From Thermosynechococcus sichuanensis E542 (GTDB lineage Bacteria > Cyanobacteriota > Cyanobacteriia > Thermosynechococcales > Thermosynechococcaceae), in the NCBI RefSeq assembly GCF_003555505.1, contig NZ_CP032152.1:2155001-2219000 (forward strand): DNA of 64,000 nt. Reading direction: 5' to 3'. The notes beneath the pieces were generated by a model. It made no database searches. It saw only the letters and a list, made by a program, of their open reading frames with translations, and was not told the origin of the DNA. The translations under genes were made by a program, and so were the position numbers. Of the stretch, positions 8,045 to 18,393 are shown piece by piece. Numbering within the stretch: position 1 is the stretch's first letter; each line of letters begins with the position of its first letter.

Positions 8045-10915
8045 ATGGTCAGTTCACTACCCCAACTGGAGATCAACCTAGACACCGATGCGGAGTTTGT
8101 TGGGCGGCACATTGGGATTACGCCCGCCGATTTACCCAAAATGTTGAGTCTGTTGGGGTATGGCAGCCTCAAGGAGCTAATCAATGCCGTCATTCCCCCC
8201 GAAATTCGCTTGCAACGCCCCCTTGCCCTTGGTGAGGGTCTCAGTGAAACAGCAGCCCTGCAAAAATTACGCACCCTTGCCCAGCAAAACCAAGTCTGGC
8301 GCAGCTACATTGGCATGGGCTATTACAACTGCATCACTCCTGTAGTGATTCAGCGCAATGTTCTGGAAAATCCCGGCTGGTACACTGCCTATACTCCCTA
8401 CCAAGCAGAAATTGCCCAAGGACGCCTCGAAGCTCTCCTCAACTTTCAAACCCTTGTCAGCGATCTGACGGGGCTACCCATTGCCAATGCTTCCCTCCTC
8501 GATGAGGCGACGGCTGCCGCTGAAGCCATGACCCTGAGCTTAAATGCCTGTCGTCAAAAGGGCGCCAACCGCTTCTTGGTAGCACAGGATTGCCATCCCC
8601 AGACCCTTGCCGTGCTGCGCACCCGTGCTCTGCCCCTTGGCATTGAGGTTGTGCCCATTGATCCGATCGCCAGGGAATTGCCTTGGGAGAATGCTTTTGG
8701 CCTGCTCTTGCAATATCCTGCTACTGATGGTGCGGTGCGATCGCCCCAAGCCCTGATTGCCGCTGCCCATGAACGGGGACTCCTGGTGACGGTGGCCACC
8801 GATTTGCTGGCGTTGACACTGCTGACGCCACCGGGAGAATTGGGGGCGGATATTGCCGTCGGCAGTTCCCAGCGTTTTGGTGTGCCTTTGGGCTATGGCG
8901 GACCCCATGCGGCTTTCTTTGCCACCCGCGAAGAATTTAAGCGGCAGTTGCCGGGACGACTGGTGGGGGTTTCCCACGATGCTCTCGGTCAAAAGGCATT
9001 ACGCCTTGCTCTGCAAACCCGTGAGCAGCACATCCGGCGTGAAAAGGCCACCAGTAACATCTGCACCGCCCAAGTCCTCCTCGCCGTTGTTGCCAGTATG
9101 TACGCTGTCTATCACGGACCAGAGGGACTGCGGCAAATCGCTGAGCGCATCCATCAACGGGCAGTGACCCTAGCAGCAGGCTTAGCAGCAGCCGGCTATC
9201 CACTCTACCATTCTGAATTTTTTGACACCCTGCGCATGGGCTTGGGGAACCTGCCAGTGCATGTGCTCAAGGAACGGGCAGCAGCGGCACAAATCAACCT
9301 ACGCTACTTTGACGATGGCAGTGTCGGCATCAGCCTCGATGAGACCACCACCGAGAAAGATGTGGCGGATTTACTGGCCCTCTTTGGGGCAAGTCCTGCA
9401 GAAGTTGACACAGGCGATCGCCTGCCGCCAGCCCTAAAACGCCAATCTCCTTACCTACAACACCCGGTCTTTCAGGAGTACCACAGCGAACACGCCCTAC
9501 TGCGCTACATGCACCGCCTGCAAGCCAAGGATCTCTCCCTTACCACCTCGATGATTCCCCTTGGCTCCTGCACCATGAAGCTCAATGCCACGGCGGAAAT
9601 GCTGCCCATCAGTTGGCCAGAATTCAATCAACTGCATCCCTTTGCCCCCGCTGAGCAAGCCCAAGGCTATCAGCACCTCTTTCAAGACCTGTCAGCAATG
9701 CTGGCGGAAATCACCGGCTTTGATGCGATTTCCCTACAGCCCAATGCCGGTTCCCAAGGGGAATATGCAGGCCTCTTGGTGATTCGCCAATACCACCACA
9801 GTCGAGGCGAAACTCAGCGCAATGTCTGTTTGATCCCCACCTCTGCCCATGGAACTAACCCCGCCAGTGCCGTCATGGCCGGGATGCAAGTGGTGGCGGT
9901 GAATTGCGATGCCCAGGGCAACATTGATGTGGCGGATCTGGCGGCCAAAGCGGCAACCTATGGCGATCGCCTAGCAGCGTTGATGATTACCTATCCCTCG
10001 ACCCATGGCGTTTTTGAAACGGAAATTCGCCACATCTGCGAAATCATCCATCGTCACGGCGGTCAAATCTATATGGATGGTGCCAACATGAATGCCCAAG
10101 TGGGGCTGTGCCGTCCGGGGGACTTTGGTGCTGATGTCTGTCATTTGAATCTCCATAAAACCTTCTGCATTCCCCACGGCGGTGGCGGACCCGGTGTCGG
10201 CCCCATCGGGGTGAAAGCCCACTTAGCGCCCTTCTTACCCACCACCCAAGTCATTCCCCAAGGATCAGAAATTGGCCCGGTGACCGCAGCCCCTTGGGGC
10301 AGTGCCAGTATTTTGCCGATTTCATGGATGTACATCACCCTCATGGGGGGGGTGGGGCTGACGCGAGCCACAGCGATCGCCATCCTCAATGCCAACTACG
10401 TTGCCAAACGCCTTGAACCCTACTATCCCGTTCTCTACAAAGGCGCCCAGGGCTTAGTGGCTCACGAGTGCATTCTGGATCTGCGTCCCCTGAAAAAATC
10501 GGCGGGGATCGAGGTGGAAGATATTGCCAAGCGGCTCATGGACTACGGTTTCCATGCTCCCACGATTTCTTGGCCGGTACCAGGGACAATGATGATTGAA
10601 CCCACCGAAAGTGAAACCAAGGCGGAATTGGATCGCTTTTGTGAGGCGATGATTGCCATTCGTGCAGAAATTGCGGAAATTGAGGCCGGCGTGAGCGATC
10701 GCCAGCACAATCCTCTGAAAAATGCTCCCCATCCAGGGCTGATGCTGGCCACCGATCCATGGCCTTACCCCTATTCGCGGGAAGTGGCCGCCTACCCGGC
10801 CCCTTGGCTGCGGGAGTACAAATTCTGGCCAGCGGTAGCCCGCATTGACAATGCCTATGGCGATCGCCACTTGGTGTGTAGCTGCTCAATGCCAATTACT
10901 GCACCAGAGTCTTAA
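8045..10915 (+). CDS. gcvP: Glycine dehydrogenase (glycine cleavage P protein)
   Basis: A 956-residue, PLP-dependent decarboxylase that transfers the aminomethyl group of glycine to the H protein; in cyanobacteria it serves photorespiratory glycine. The opening [17 protein letters not shown], the middle [15 protein letters not shown] and the PLP lysine K705 in [17 protein letters not shown] are diagnostic. The length fits the fused single-chain P protein. It follows the methyltransferase by 36 bp. No glycine riboswitch fits in that gap and no other gcv gene is adjacent. Confidence 0.97.
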   Translation: MVSSLPQLEINLDTDAEFVGRHIGITPADLPKMLSLLGYGSLKELINAVIPPEIRLQRPLALGEGLSETAALQKLRTLAQQNQVWRSYIGMGYYNCITPVVIQRNVLENPGWYTAYTPYQAEIAQGRLEALLNFQTLVSDLTGLPIANASLLDEATAAAEAMTLSLNACRQKGANRFLVAQDCHPQTLAVLRTRALPLGIEVVPIDPIARELPWENAFGLLLQYPATDGAVRSPQALIAAAHERGLLVTVATDLLALTLLTPPGELGADIAVGSSQRFGVPLGYGGPHAAFFATREEFKRQLPGRLVGVSHDALGQKALRLALQTREQHIRREKATSNICTAQVLLAVVASMYAVYHGPEGLRQIAERIHQRAVTLAAGLAAAGYPLYHSEFFDTLRMGLGNLPVHVLKERAAAAQINLRYFDDGSVGISLDETTTEKDVADLLALFGASPAEVDTGDRLPPALKRQSPYLQHPVFQEYHSEHALLRYMHRLQAKDLSLTTSMIPLGSCTMKLNATAEMLPISWPEFNQLHPFAPAEQAQGYQHLFQDLSAMLAEITGFDAISLQPNAGSQGEYAGLLVIRQYHHSRGETQRNVCLIPTSAHGTNPASAVMAGMQVVAVNCDAQGNIDVADLAAKAATYGDRLAALMITYPSTHGVFETEIRHICEIIHRHGGQIYMDGANMNAQVGLCRPGDFGADVCHLNLHKTFCIPHGGGGPGVGPIGVKAHLAPFLPTTQVIPQGSEIGPVTAAPWGSASILPISWMYITLMGGVGLTRATAIAILNANYVAKRLEPYYPVLYKGAQGLVAHECILDLRPLKKSAGIEVEDIAKRLMDYGFHAPTISWPVPGTMMIEPTESETKAELDRFCEAMIAIRAEIAEIEAGVSDRQHNPLKNAPHPGLMLATDPWPYPYSREVAAYPAPWLREYKFWPAVARIDNAYGDRHLVCSCSMPITAPES

Positions 10916-11010
10916 GCAAAGCTGAAATTTTTGCGGCAGTTGCCGATTCGCCTTGTCGAAGCCAAAAAGGGGCTGCTAAAAGTAAGGCAGGTCAACCCTT
11001 GGGTGGTCTT

Positions 11011-12462
11011 ATGACACTGGATAGCCTCGATACCGTTGTTCTCTCCCGTTGGCAGTTTGCCCTCACGGCCATTTTCCACATGCTCTGGCCGGTCTTAACG
11101 ACGGGCATGAGTATTTACCTCGTAGTCATTGAGGGGCTGTGGCTGAAAACCAAAAATCTCGCGTACTATCACCATGCGCGCTTTTGGTCAAAGCTGTACA
11201 TCCTCAACTTCGGCATTGGCGTCGCTTCGGGGTTGCCGATGGCCTTTCAGTTTGGCCTGAACTGGGCGCCCTTCTCTGAAGCGGTGGGAGATTTCTTTGG
11301 CACGGTTTTGGGGTTTGAGGGCACCATGGCCTTTATGCTGGAAGCCAGCTTCTTAGGCATTATGATTTTTGGCTGGCAACGGGTGCCGCCAGTGATGCAC
11401 TGGATTTCCACCATCTGTGTTGCTTTTGGGGCTAACCTGTCCACCTTCTGGATTCTCTCGGCCAACTCATGGCTCCAGACCCCTGCCGGGGGCGTATTTG
11501 TCGAGGGTAAATTCCGCGTCCAAGACTACTTCCAAGCGATCGCTAACCCCTTCATGGTCAAGAGCTTTGCCCACATGTTCTTTGCCACCCTTGAAACGTC
11601 GCTTTTTGTGATTGGTGGCATCAGTGCTTGGTATTTACTGCAAAACCGCCTGCCCAATTTCTTTACCAAATCCCTGAAGGTGGTGTTGGTCATGGCCTTG
11701 GTGATTGCACCCCTACAAGTTTTTGTTGGCCACTTGAGTGCTGAGCAGGTCTATCACTACCAACCGGCCAAATTAGCTGCCATGGAAGCCCTGTGGGAAA
11801 CGGTGCCAGCGGGTACCCCTGCCGACTGGAGTTTGATTGTCTTACCCAATGAGGCCGCCGAAGCAAATCCCTTGGAAGTGAAAATTCCCGGCCTGCTGAG
11901 CTATCTACTGGAACTGAAGCCCAAGCTGGACACCCCGATTCTGGGCTTGAAGGAGTGGGCACCCAGCGATCGCCCCCATTTGATTGGCCTGATTTACTAT
12001 TCCTTTCGCCTGATGGTGGCCATTGGTCTGTACCTTGCGGCTCTGGCGATCGTCACGATTGTTGTCTGGTGGCGCACGGGTCTTGAGGGCGATCGCCTGC
12101 GCAACTACAAGTGGCTCTGGTGGGGCTGGATTTTTGCCGGGCCGTTGGGGTACCTTGCCGTCGAAGCCGGCTGGATTGTGCGCTGTGTCGGGCGTCAACC
12201 TTGGATTGTCTATGGCCAGTTGCGCACGGCTGAAGCAGCCTCCAATTTACCCCCCCAAGTGGTGCTCTTTTCCCTCAGTGGCTTGGTTGCTCTCTACACG
12301 GTTTTCTTCTTTGCCGCTCTTTTCTTTGGTAGCCGCATTATCCAAAAAGGCCCCAATGTGGCTCTGCCCGTCCCTGGTCTGCAGAATGCCGAACAACTGG
12401 AAATTCGCATCAAACTGGCAGAGCACCAACCCGATCGCCGTCCCCTAGAGACTCAGCAATAA
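11011..12462 (+). CDS. cydA: Cytochrome bd-type quinol oxidase subunit I
   Basis: A 483-residue multi-helix membrane protein. H23 in FALTAIFHMLWP corresponds to the haem-ligand histidine near the E. coli CydA N-terminus. The GRQPWIVYGQLRT signature is present, as is the quinol-loop segment KLAAMEALWET. The loop after it is short, as in the Bacillus/cyanide-insensitive class. It would oxidise plastoquinol and reduce oxygen in the thylakoid or cytoplasmic membrane. ATG 11011 is chosen over a TTG 12 bases earlier. Its stop merges into the cydB ribosome site. Confidence 0.93.
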   Translation: MTLDSLDTVVLSRWQFALTAIFHMLWPVLTTGMSIYLVVIEGLWLKTKNLAYYHHARFWSKLYILNFGIGVASGLPMAFQFGLNWAPFSEAVGDFFGTVLGFEGTMAFMLEASFLGIMIFGWQRVPPVMHWISTICVAFGANLSTFWILSANSWLQTPAGGVFVEGKFRVQDYFQAIANPFMVKSFAHMFFATLETSLFVIGGISAWYLLQNRLPNFFTKSLKVVLVMALVIAPLQVFVGHLSAEQVYHYQPAKLAAMEALWETVPAGTPADWSLIVLPNEAAEANPLEVKIPGLLSYLLELKPKLDTPILGLKEWAPSDRPHLIGLIYYSFRLMVAIGLYLAALAIVTIVVWWRTGLEGDRLRNYKWLWWGWIFAGPLGYLAVEAGWIVRCVGRQPWIVYGQLRTAEAASNLPPQVVLFSLSGLVALYTVFFFAALFFGSRIIQKGPNVALPVPGLQNAEQLEIRIKLAEHQPDRRPLETQQ

Positions 12463-12472
12463 GGAGGTGGCC

Positions 12473-13486
12473 ATGGAACCGAATCCCCTTGCTCCCTTAG
12501 AGCACTTCCTGCCTCAGGTGTGGTTTTTTATCCTTGGTCTATTCCTGTTTCTCTACATTCTGCTGGATGGGTTTGACCTTGGCATTGGCATTCTCTCCCT
12601 CACCAGTAGTAATGAACAGCGCCGCAATATCCTCATGACCAGCCTTGGCAATGTTTGGGATGCCAATGAGACGTGGTTGGTGCTGATGGGTGGATCACTC
12701 TTTGGTGCCTTTCCCTTGGCCTATGCCACAATCCTCAATGCCCTTTACCTACCTGCAGTGATTATGGTGGTGGGGTTGATTTTGCGGGCAGTCTCCTTTG
12801 AGTTTCGCGAGAATGCGAATAATAAAGGGGTCTGGAACCTTGCCTTTGGCATTGGCAGTTTCTTGGCCGCCTTGGGGCAGGGCTTTGCGGTGGGCACCGT
12901 TTTTGAGGGCATTAAAGTAGATGCCGCCGGTCACTTTGCAGGTGGCATGTGGGATTGGTTGACGTGGCACTCGGTGTTGGTGGCACTGACGTTGATTCAG
13001 GGCTATGTACTGATTGGGTCAACCTACCTGATTTACAAAACCACTGGCGAGTTGCAGCAAACCCACTATCGCACCGCCACAATTGCCGCTTGGACAACGT
13101 TTATTGGTGCTGTGTTGATCACCATTAGCGCCCCCATTTTCCATGAACACCTGCGTGCCCAACTGTTTCAGCCACCCCTATTTTATGTTTTTGCCACAAT
13201 TCCAGCTCTCGGTGTGTTGCTCGTTTTTCTCTTGCTGCGCAGTTTACAAAAACGGGAAGAAGTCATGCCCTTGGTGTGGACGTTTTTACTGTTTCTGATG
13301 TCATTTATAGGCTTGGGCTTTGTCATTTTCCCGAACATCATTCCCCCCAGTGTCACAATCTATGAAGCCTCAGCCTCCCCCAGTGCCCAAGTCTTTATGC
13401 TCATTTTCGTCGCTTTCTTAATCCCGATTATGTTGGCTTATAACCTTTACAATTACCTTGTCTTTCGTGGCAAAGTTGTAGCCTAG
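12473..13486 (+). CDS. cydB: Cytochrome bd-type quinol oxidase subunit II
   Basis: A 337-residue membrane protein with the CydB hallmarks: an early helix with ILLDGFDLGIGIL, then NVWDANETWLVLMGG and LRAVSFEFRENA, and many further helices. It is the partner subunit of CydA. A near-perfect AAGGAGGT (12461-12468), using the last bases of the cydA stop region, sets ATG 12473 and implies tight cotranslation with cydA. Confidence 0.93.
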   Translation: MEPNPLAPLEHFLPQVWFFILGLFLFLYILLDGFDLGIGILSLTSSNEQRRNILMTSLGNVWDANETWLVLMGGSLFGAFPLAYATILNALYLPAVIMVVGLILRAVSFEFRENANNKGVWNLAFGIGSFLAALGQGFAVGTVFEGIKVDAAGHFAGGMWDWLTWHSVLVALTLIQGYVLIGSTYLIYKTTGELQQTHYRTATIAAWTTFIGAVLITISAPIFHEHLRAQLFQPPLFYVFATIPALGVLLVFLLLRSLQKREEVMPLVWTFLLFLMSFIGLGFVIFPNIIPPSVTIYEASASPSAQVFMLIFVAFLIPIMLAYNLYNYLVFRGKVVA

Positions 13487-13574
13487 GTATGGTCAAGAAA
13501 TGCAGTTGAAAACAGGCGAACAAATCAGAAAAAAAGAGGCACAATAGCAAAATGCAGCCCTTCTCCATCCGTCA

Positions 13575-14405
13575 ATGTCCTGTTGGCAAGTTGACCTTTA
13601 CCGTCGGCCGTTGCGTACCCCCAGTGGCCTTGATCTGTGGGAACTCGTGATTTGTGACCCTGATGAGAATTTTTACTACACGGCTTTTTGCCCAGAACCC
13701 CTAGTGAGCAGTTCATGGCTGGCTACAGAGTTCAAAAGTTGTGGGCAGCCCCTACCACAGCGAGTACAGGTCTTTCGTCCCCAGAGTTTAGGACTGGTGG
13801 AAGTGGCCTGCCAAGAACTCAACCTTCCCCTCGAAGCAACCCGCCGCACCCCGGCGCTGAAGCACTACCTGCGCCAACGCGCTCAGGAGTATCAAAGCCT
13901 GAAAACCTACACAGGTGAAGCCTATGATCCGTTGGCGATTGAGCAGCCGCCGCCATTACCGCTGCCGGAGGATATTTGGGGAGACTCTTGGCAATTTGCA
14001 GCCATTACCCCCCCGGACTTGGAACAACTGATGCAGTATCCGCTGCGGATTCTTGCCTTTGATATGGCAATGTTGCCGGCGTCCCTAGGCTTGGCTCCCG
14101 AGACGTTGCTTCCGGGCATTATTCTCTACGGTGGTCGCAAGTCCCTCAAGCTGGCGCGGTGGTTTCAAGAGCAGGTGCCCTATCGCTTGGAGTTTGTGTC
14201 GGGGCAGCCCTGCGGGGTGGTGTTGCACAGTGGCTTGCGCGATCGCTGGGTCTTTTTGACGTTTGAGAATGCCGAGATGGCCCAAGCAGGAGAACTCTTT
14301 CGCGATCGCCTGCGATCTACTCAAGGCCTGCACTTTTTCCTCATCCAGCCCACCCCGAATGATACAACCTACACAGCGCTGTGGCTGCTTCAACCCCTTG
14401 AATAG
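13575..14405 (+). CDS. Tab2/Atab2-family (DUF1092) RNA-binding protein
   Basis: A 276-residue soluble protein beginning CWQVDLYRRPLRTPSGLDLWELVICD, the conserved opening of the Tab2/Atab2 family, and ending TALWLLQPLE, the conserved close. In Chlamydomonas and Arabidopsis these proteins promote psaB and other photosystem mRNA translation; the cyanobacterial role is less clear. A conserved YGGRKSLKLARWF lies near residue 190. It sits alone after cydAB, one base from the convergent membrane-protein gene. Confidence 0.85.
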   Translation: MSCWQVDLYRRPLRTPSGLDLWELVICDPDENFYYTAFCPEPLVSSSWLATEFKSCGQPLPQRVQVFRPQSLGLVEVACQELNLPLEATRRTPALKHYLRQRAQEYQSLKTYTGEAYDPLAIEQPPPLPLPEDIWGDSWQFAAITPPDLEQLMQYPLRILAFDMAMLPASLGLAPETLLPGIILYGGRKSLKLARWFQEQVPYRLEFVSGQPCGVVLHSGLRDRWVFLTFENAEMAQAGELFRDRLRSTQGLHFFLIQPTPNDTTYTALWLLQPLE

Positions 14406-14406
14406 C

Positions 14407-15891
14407 CTAAGGTTTGAGCCGTCCCTGTTCCAAGCTTTCCTGCAGAGCGCGGGTTTGATCCAAAACCGTTTCAATGCCTTCGATGTGGGTTTGCCGCACA
14501 AAATTAATTTTGATTTCCTCTAGCCACATCACCAGCAGGTCTTGAATCACCTTACCCACCTGTTCCTCTTGGAGTTCGGCGCTGAGGGTTTGGCCAAATT
14601 TTTGCGCCAGTTGACTCACCAGTAATGCCCCCTCGCGGGGTGGATTGCCTTGGTTTTTGCTGGCTTGCTCCAATAGCAGAAAGAGGCGATCGCTAATTTC
14701 CTTGGCAAGGGATTGGCGCCAGTGGATCGGTAGCGCTTCAAGGGACGGAATTTCCAATAACCGCCGATAGGGGGGGGCTTGCCGCAGCACCTGATCCACA
14801 CTGTAGGCCACTAAGGTTTCCACCTCTGGTCGCAGTTGGGGGATCACGCGGTAAATGACTACCTGTCCAACCAAGGCCGCCAGTTCCCCCAGTTCATCAA
14901 TGTTGTTAAGATTCTTGCTCCCTTGGACGCCACGGGGTAGCCAGCGACTCAATTGGCCACGACGGATGGCTTTTTGTAGTTGGGTAAGCACTTGCAGAAC
15001 AACCACTTCCGAAATATCGGTGGCGATCGCTGCCACTAAGCCCTGAGAGGCCTGCCGTTCAAGGCTATCAAGGCAAATAATGCCCGCTTGATCAAGGCGA
15101 ATCGTGACGGGGATAATCCGCAGCCACGCCCAAGTGGGTGCCAGCCACCAAAAGGGAAAAAAGAGCAACACATCGTACCAGCGCCAGAACATGGCATCCC
15201 GCCAGCGGGCACCGCGATATTGCCGACTCAGCCAAAACGTGCGTCCCAAGAACTCCACCAAAAAGAGGATATTGAAGGGAATATCAATCGCGTCAAAGTG
15301 GTCAATGAAGTTGCCATCTTCACCGTAGCGACGCCAATAGTTCGTCGCCATCAGGGGGATAATTTGCTGCTCAAACCAAGTGAGATTGGCCTGCCAGTTT
15401 TGTTCATTGATATACTCGGGACTCCAAAAGCGCTCAAAGGACTGTTTTGAAGAGGCATCGCGACGGCCAAAGACCTTGAGCCGCATCAGGTTCTTAATTC
15501 GTTCAAGGGTGCCCGTTTTATTGGCCAATGCAAAGGGATCCGTGTCCACCATCGTTGTGCTTTGCTGACGCAACTGAGCCAGTAGCTCTTGAGTGGCTGG
15601 GGTATCTACACCTTCCTCAGCAATTGTCTGCCGCAGCTTGGCGACGGTTGCAATATAGGCTTGGGTGGCACGGTGGGGTTCTATGCCTTTGATGGGATCG
15701 TACAGGGGAGTGATTTGGAAGGGCTGAGGCAAATAAATGACCCGCTGAATCAAGGGAATGCGCACCTTACCCAATAGCCAAAAATCCCGCAGCGGAATGT
15801 AAGTAAGGTCAAAAAGCACCAAGAGGAAATTCAGGCTGGCGATCGCCACCATGATCCGTTCATAGGTTCGATTGAGGGGCTTATCAAACAT
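14407..15891 (-). CDS. Conserved cyanobacterial membrane protein, function unknown
   Basis: A 494-residue protein I cannot name. A hydrophobic segment near residues 15-40 (IMVAIASLNFLLVLFDLTYIPL) is followed by a polar region, then a Trp-rich membrane block around residues 200-270 (FNILFLVEFLGRTFWL, WYDVLLFFPFWWLAP) and a long soluble helical C-terminus. The LVEFLGRTFWL...WRWYDVLLFFPFWWL arrangement recalls one voltage-sensor-like helix pair, but this is only a resemblance. ATG 15891 is chosen for the GGGGGGATGTG just before it. It follows the PstS-like gene by 10 bp, so the two are probably cotranscribed. Confidence 0.7.
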   Translation of the reverse strand: MFDKPLNRTYERIMVAIASLNFLLVLFDLTYIPLRDFWLLGKVRIPLIQRVIYLPQPFQITPLYDPIKGIEPHRATQAYIATVAKLRQTIAEEGVDTPATQELLAQLRQQSTTMVDTDPFALANKTGTLERIKNLMRLKVFGRRDASSKQSFERFWSPEYINEQNWQANLTWFEQQIIPLMATNYWRRYGEDGNFIDHFDAIDIPFNILFLVEFLGRTFWLSRQYRGARWRDAMFWRWYDVLLFFPFWWLAPTWAWLRIIPVTIRLDQAGIICLDSLERQASQGLVAAIATDISEVVVLQVLTQLQKAIRRGQLSRWLPRGVQGSKNLNNIDELGELAALVGQVVIYRVIPQLRPEVETLVAYSVDQVLRQAPPYRRLLEIPSLEALPIHWRQSLAKEISDRLFLLLEQASKNQGNPPREGALLVSQLAQKFGQTLSAELQEEQVGKVIQDLLVMWLEEIKINFVRQTHIEGIETVLDQTRALQESLEQGRLKP

Positions 15892-15901
15892 CACATCCCC
15901 C

Positions 15902-16948
15902 CTAACGCAAGCGAACGTAGCCTGCTTTTTCAATGGCCGTTTGTCCCTGATCCGTCAATAACAGTGCCGCATAGGCGTGACCGGCTTCGGCATCCGGACT
16001 ATTGTCATCCTTGGCAATGACAAACAAGAGACGGGTGATGGGGTAACTGCCATCCTGAAACGCTCGATAGTTCAGCGTATTGCGTCGCTGCGGACATTGC
16101 GCAGGATCCACATAGGGTTCCTGGTAGGGCGGAACGTATTGATTGGGCTGCCGCCCCACAGGCAGCGGGCGCACACTGCACTGACCAACAATTTCTGGTG
16201 CCGAGGCATAGTAAATCCCGCCGGGAGTTGCCGCAATGCGCCGTAGAGCATCCGTGGTATCCCGCACCATCACCACCTTCGGACTGAATGGCTGGTTGCC
16301 CAAGACATCTTGAACAAAAAATTCCACCGTTCCGCCATCTTCAAGCCGGCGTGAAAAGGGGGTAATGGCCAGATTTGGGCCGCCCACTTGGCTCCAGTTG
16401 CTCACTTTGCCCGTGTAAATATCAATCACTTGTTGCACAGTGAGACCGGGTATCTGGAGGTTGGGATTGACGGCGATCGCGATGCCATCGATCGCCACTG
16501 GCAACTCCAGTAATTTCATCCCTTGGTTCTGCGCCTGCTGCCGCTCCTGCGCATTGAGGGGGCGAGAGGACTGGGAAAAAGCCAGTTGATTATTCAGTAG
16601 CATGCGAATACCACTGCCCGACCCCGGCGTGCCTGTGGGTGGATCCGTGTAGCGCAGACGAAAATTCGGCCAAGCTGCTTGAATCATGGGATCGACATCA
16701 CGGCGAATCGGTGCCCACGTCGTACTGCCGCCATACTGGAATGTACCATTGGGAACATTACTGACATCGCTGAAATTGGCACCGGCCACCTCCGGCGTAC
16801 TTTGAGGTACCCCTAGGTTTCCAGTCACCTGTTCCAGTGGGTTCTGATTGCCCAGTAACCGAATCGCCAGCACTGCCCCCACCCCCAACAGGCCACAGGT
16901 GAAGACAAAGGAGACAAGTAAAGGAAGCAGGTTATTGTTGCGAGACAT
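15902..16948 (-). CDS. PstS-like periplasmic substrate-binding protein, membrane-anchored
   Basis: A 348-residue protein with one N-terminal membrane helix (LPLLVSFVFTCGLLGVGAVLAIRLLG) and a PBP-like_2 phosphate-binding fold: FQYGGSTTWAPIRRDVD near the start of the domain, then GSGSGIRMLL, AIDGIAIAVNP and VIDIYTGKVSNWSQVGG. The last is characteristic of PstS-like proteins. The anchor is a helix rather than a lipobox, and no pstC, pstA or pstB is near, so it may be a sensor or scavenger rather than part of a full transporter. ATG 16948 is chosen over TTG 16963. Confidence 0.8.
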   Translation of the reverse strand: MSRNNNLLPLLVSFVFTCGLLGVGAVLAIRLLGNQNPLEQVTGNLGVPQSTPEVAGANFSDVSNVPNGTFQYGGSTTWAPIRRDVDPMIQAAWPNFRLRYTDPPTGTPGSGSGIRMLLNNQLAFSQSSRPLNAQERQQAQNQGMKLLELPVAIDGIAIAVNPNLQIPGLTVQQVIDIYTGKVSNWSQVGGPNLAITPFSRRLEDGGTVEFFVQDVLGNQPFSPKVVMVRDTTDALRRIAATPGGIYYASAPEIVGQCSVRPLPVGRQPNQYVPPYQEPYVDPAQCPQRRNTLNYRAFQDGSYPITRLLFVIAKDDNSPDAEAGHAYAALLLTDQGQTAIEKAGYVRLR

Positions 16949-17028
16949 GGCAGAACTCGTCAAAACTCTGCCCCTAGCCTAGCTCAACGTGGTTCCTACC
17001 CTAAGCTTTTTTGAGCCAATTTTTAAGC

Positions 17029-18393
17029 CTAAACCCCGTGGTGCACGGTCTTTACCCACTTGAGCCGCTTTGCCCGTACCGCCATGCGCAGCGTGGTCGT
17101 ACTCACCACCGGCAGCCAATGAAGCATATAGAGGGTTCCCCGCAAACTCTGCCAAAAGAGTTGCCAGATGCTCACCGATTGAGCCTGAGGAATGCCCCGC
17201 AACATCCCCACCATGGAAATCGTAAAGCTTAGGGTTGTCAAGGGCACCAGTAGAGGGGTACGGTGGCGTAGCATGGCCATCAGCAAATCGGGAATTGTGG
17301 CCGTAGGAATGGCGTATTTGATCAAAAACCAGCAGAAAACATCCCAGCTTTTTTGCCAGCCAAGGCGATTGCGCAGCAGAGGTTGCCAGTAGTCGAGATA
17401 GCTTTGGTAGCCCCCCTCGCCCCAGCGATTGCGTTGGTGCCAAAGCGCCACTAGGGTAGTTACCCCCTCTTCCTGTACCGCTGGATTCATCAGCACATCA
17501 ATCTCCCAACCGTGGAGATGCAGCTTCAGGCTGAGATCCAGATCGTCAGTAATGGTTTCTTCATTCCAGCCGCCACAGCGCTCTAGGGCTTGCCGTCGCA
17601 CAAATTGGCCATTGCCCCGCAGTTCTCCCATGCCACCACAGGCAACCCGCTGCTGTTGATAGTAGGCATCGAGAATCATTTCTGCCGCTTGGCCTTGGGT
17701 CAGCACATTGATGTCGGCATTACTAATCGCTTTGCGCACTTGCACCGCGCCAACACTGGCCACCTGAAAGCGGTTAACCACCTCTTGCAGTAAGTCTTGG
17801 GGTACCGTGGCATCGGCATCAAAGACGCCAATAATTTCTCCCCGAGTCAGGGGCAGGACTTGATTGAGGGCACCGGATTTGCCGCCCCCCGCCCCCGGCA
17901 GCCGCCGCAGCACCTTGAGGTGAGGATACTGCTTTTGTAGTTCACTCAAAATATCGGGGGTTCGATCGCTACTGTTGTCATCAATAATCCACACCTCGTA
18001 GTGGGGATAATCCAAGCGGCAGAGGTTGTTCACTAGGCGACCAATCACCGCTTCTTCATTTTTTGCCGCCACCACCAAAGACACCATCGGCTGCACACTT
18101 TCTGTGGACTCTAATGCAGGTAGCGTTTGCGGCTTGGCTCGCCAATAGCGCAGCGTTTGCACACTCATTAGGAGCGTTAAGGCATAGATCAGCCAAATGC
18201 CGCCCACAATGAGATGCAGGGCGATCGTGCTCCCCCAAATCAGAGATAACGCTAGGAAAGCCTTGCGACGGCGACCCTCAGAACGCGGTTGTAATGGAGG
18301 ACTCTCTGGAACCTCAACCCACTCCGACAGGAGTTCGTCGAGGGGATCGGCCTCGTTGTAGAAACTGTTTTCGGGCCAGGAATTCTCCGGCAT
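17029..18393 (-). CDS. Membrane glycosyltransferase, family 2 (processive type)
   Basis: A 454-residue protein. A cytoplasmic acidic N-terminus and two membrane helices (about 46-78) lead into a GT-2 domain with D138/D139 (IIDDNSSD), a DAD at 192-194, TDDLD near 282 and QRNRW (residues 320-324). These are the D,D,D,QxxRW set of cellulose, hyaluronan and poly-GlcNAc synthases. Further helices follow. It would polymerise or extend a surface polysaccharide; the sugar is unknown. AGGTGA four bases before ATG 18393 supports that start, which lies 80 bases inside the upstream radical-SAM gene. No in-frame ATG or GTG occurs before the first membrane helix. Confidence 0.87.
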   Translation of the reverse strand: MPENSWPENSFYNEADPLDELLSEWVEVPESPPLQPRSEGRRRKAFLALSLIWGSTIALHLIVGGIWLIYALTLLMSVQTLRYWRAKPQTLPALESTESVQPMVSLVVAAKNEEAVIGRLVNNLCRLDYPHYEVWIIDDNSSDRTPDILSELQKQYPHLKVLRRLPGAGGGKSGALNQVLPLTRGEIIGVFDADATVPQDLLQEVVNRFQVASVGAVQVRKAISNADINVLTQGQAAEMILDAYYQQQRVACGGMGELRGNGQFVRRQALERCGGWNEETITDDLDLSLKLHLHGWEIDVLMNPAVQEEGVTTLVALWHQRNRWGEGGYQSYLDYWQPLLRNRLGWQKSWDVFCWFLIKYAIPTATIPDLLMAMLRHRTPLLVPLTTLSFTISMVGMLRGIPQAQSVSIWQLFWQSLRGTLYMLHWLPVVSTTTLRMAVRAKRLKWVKTVHHGV

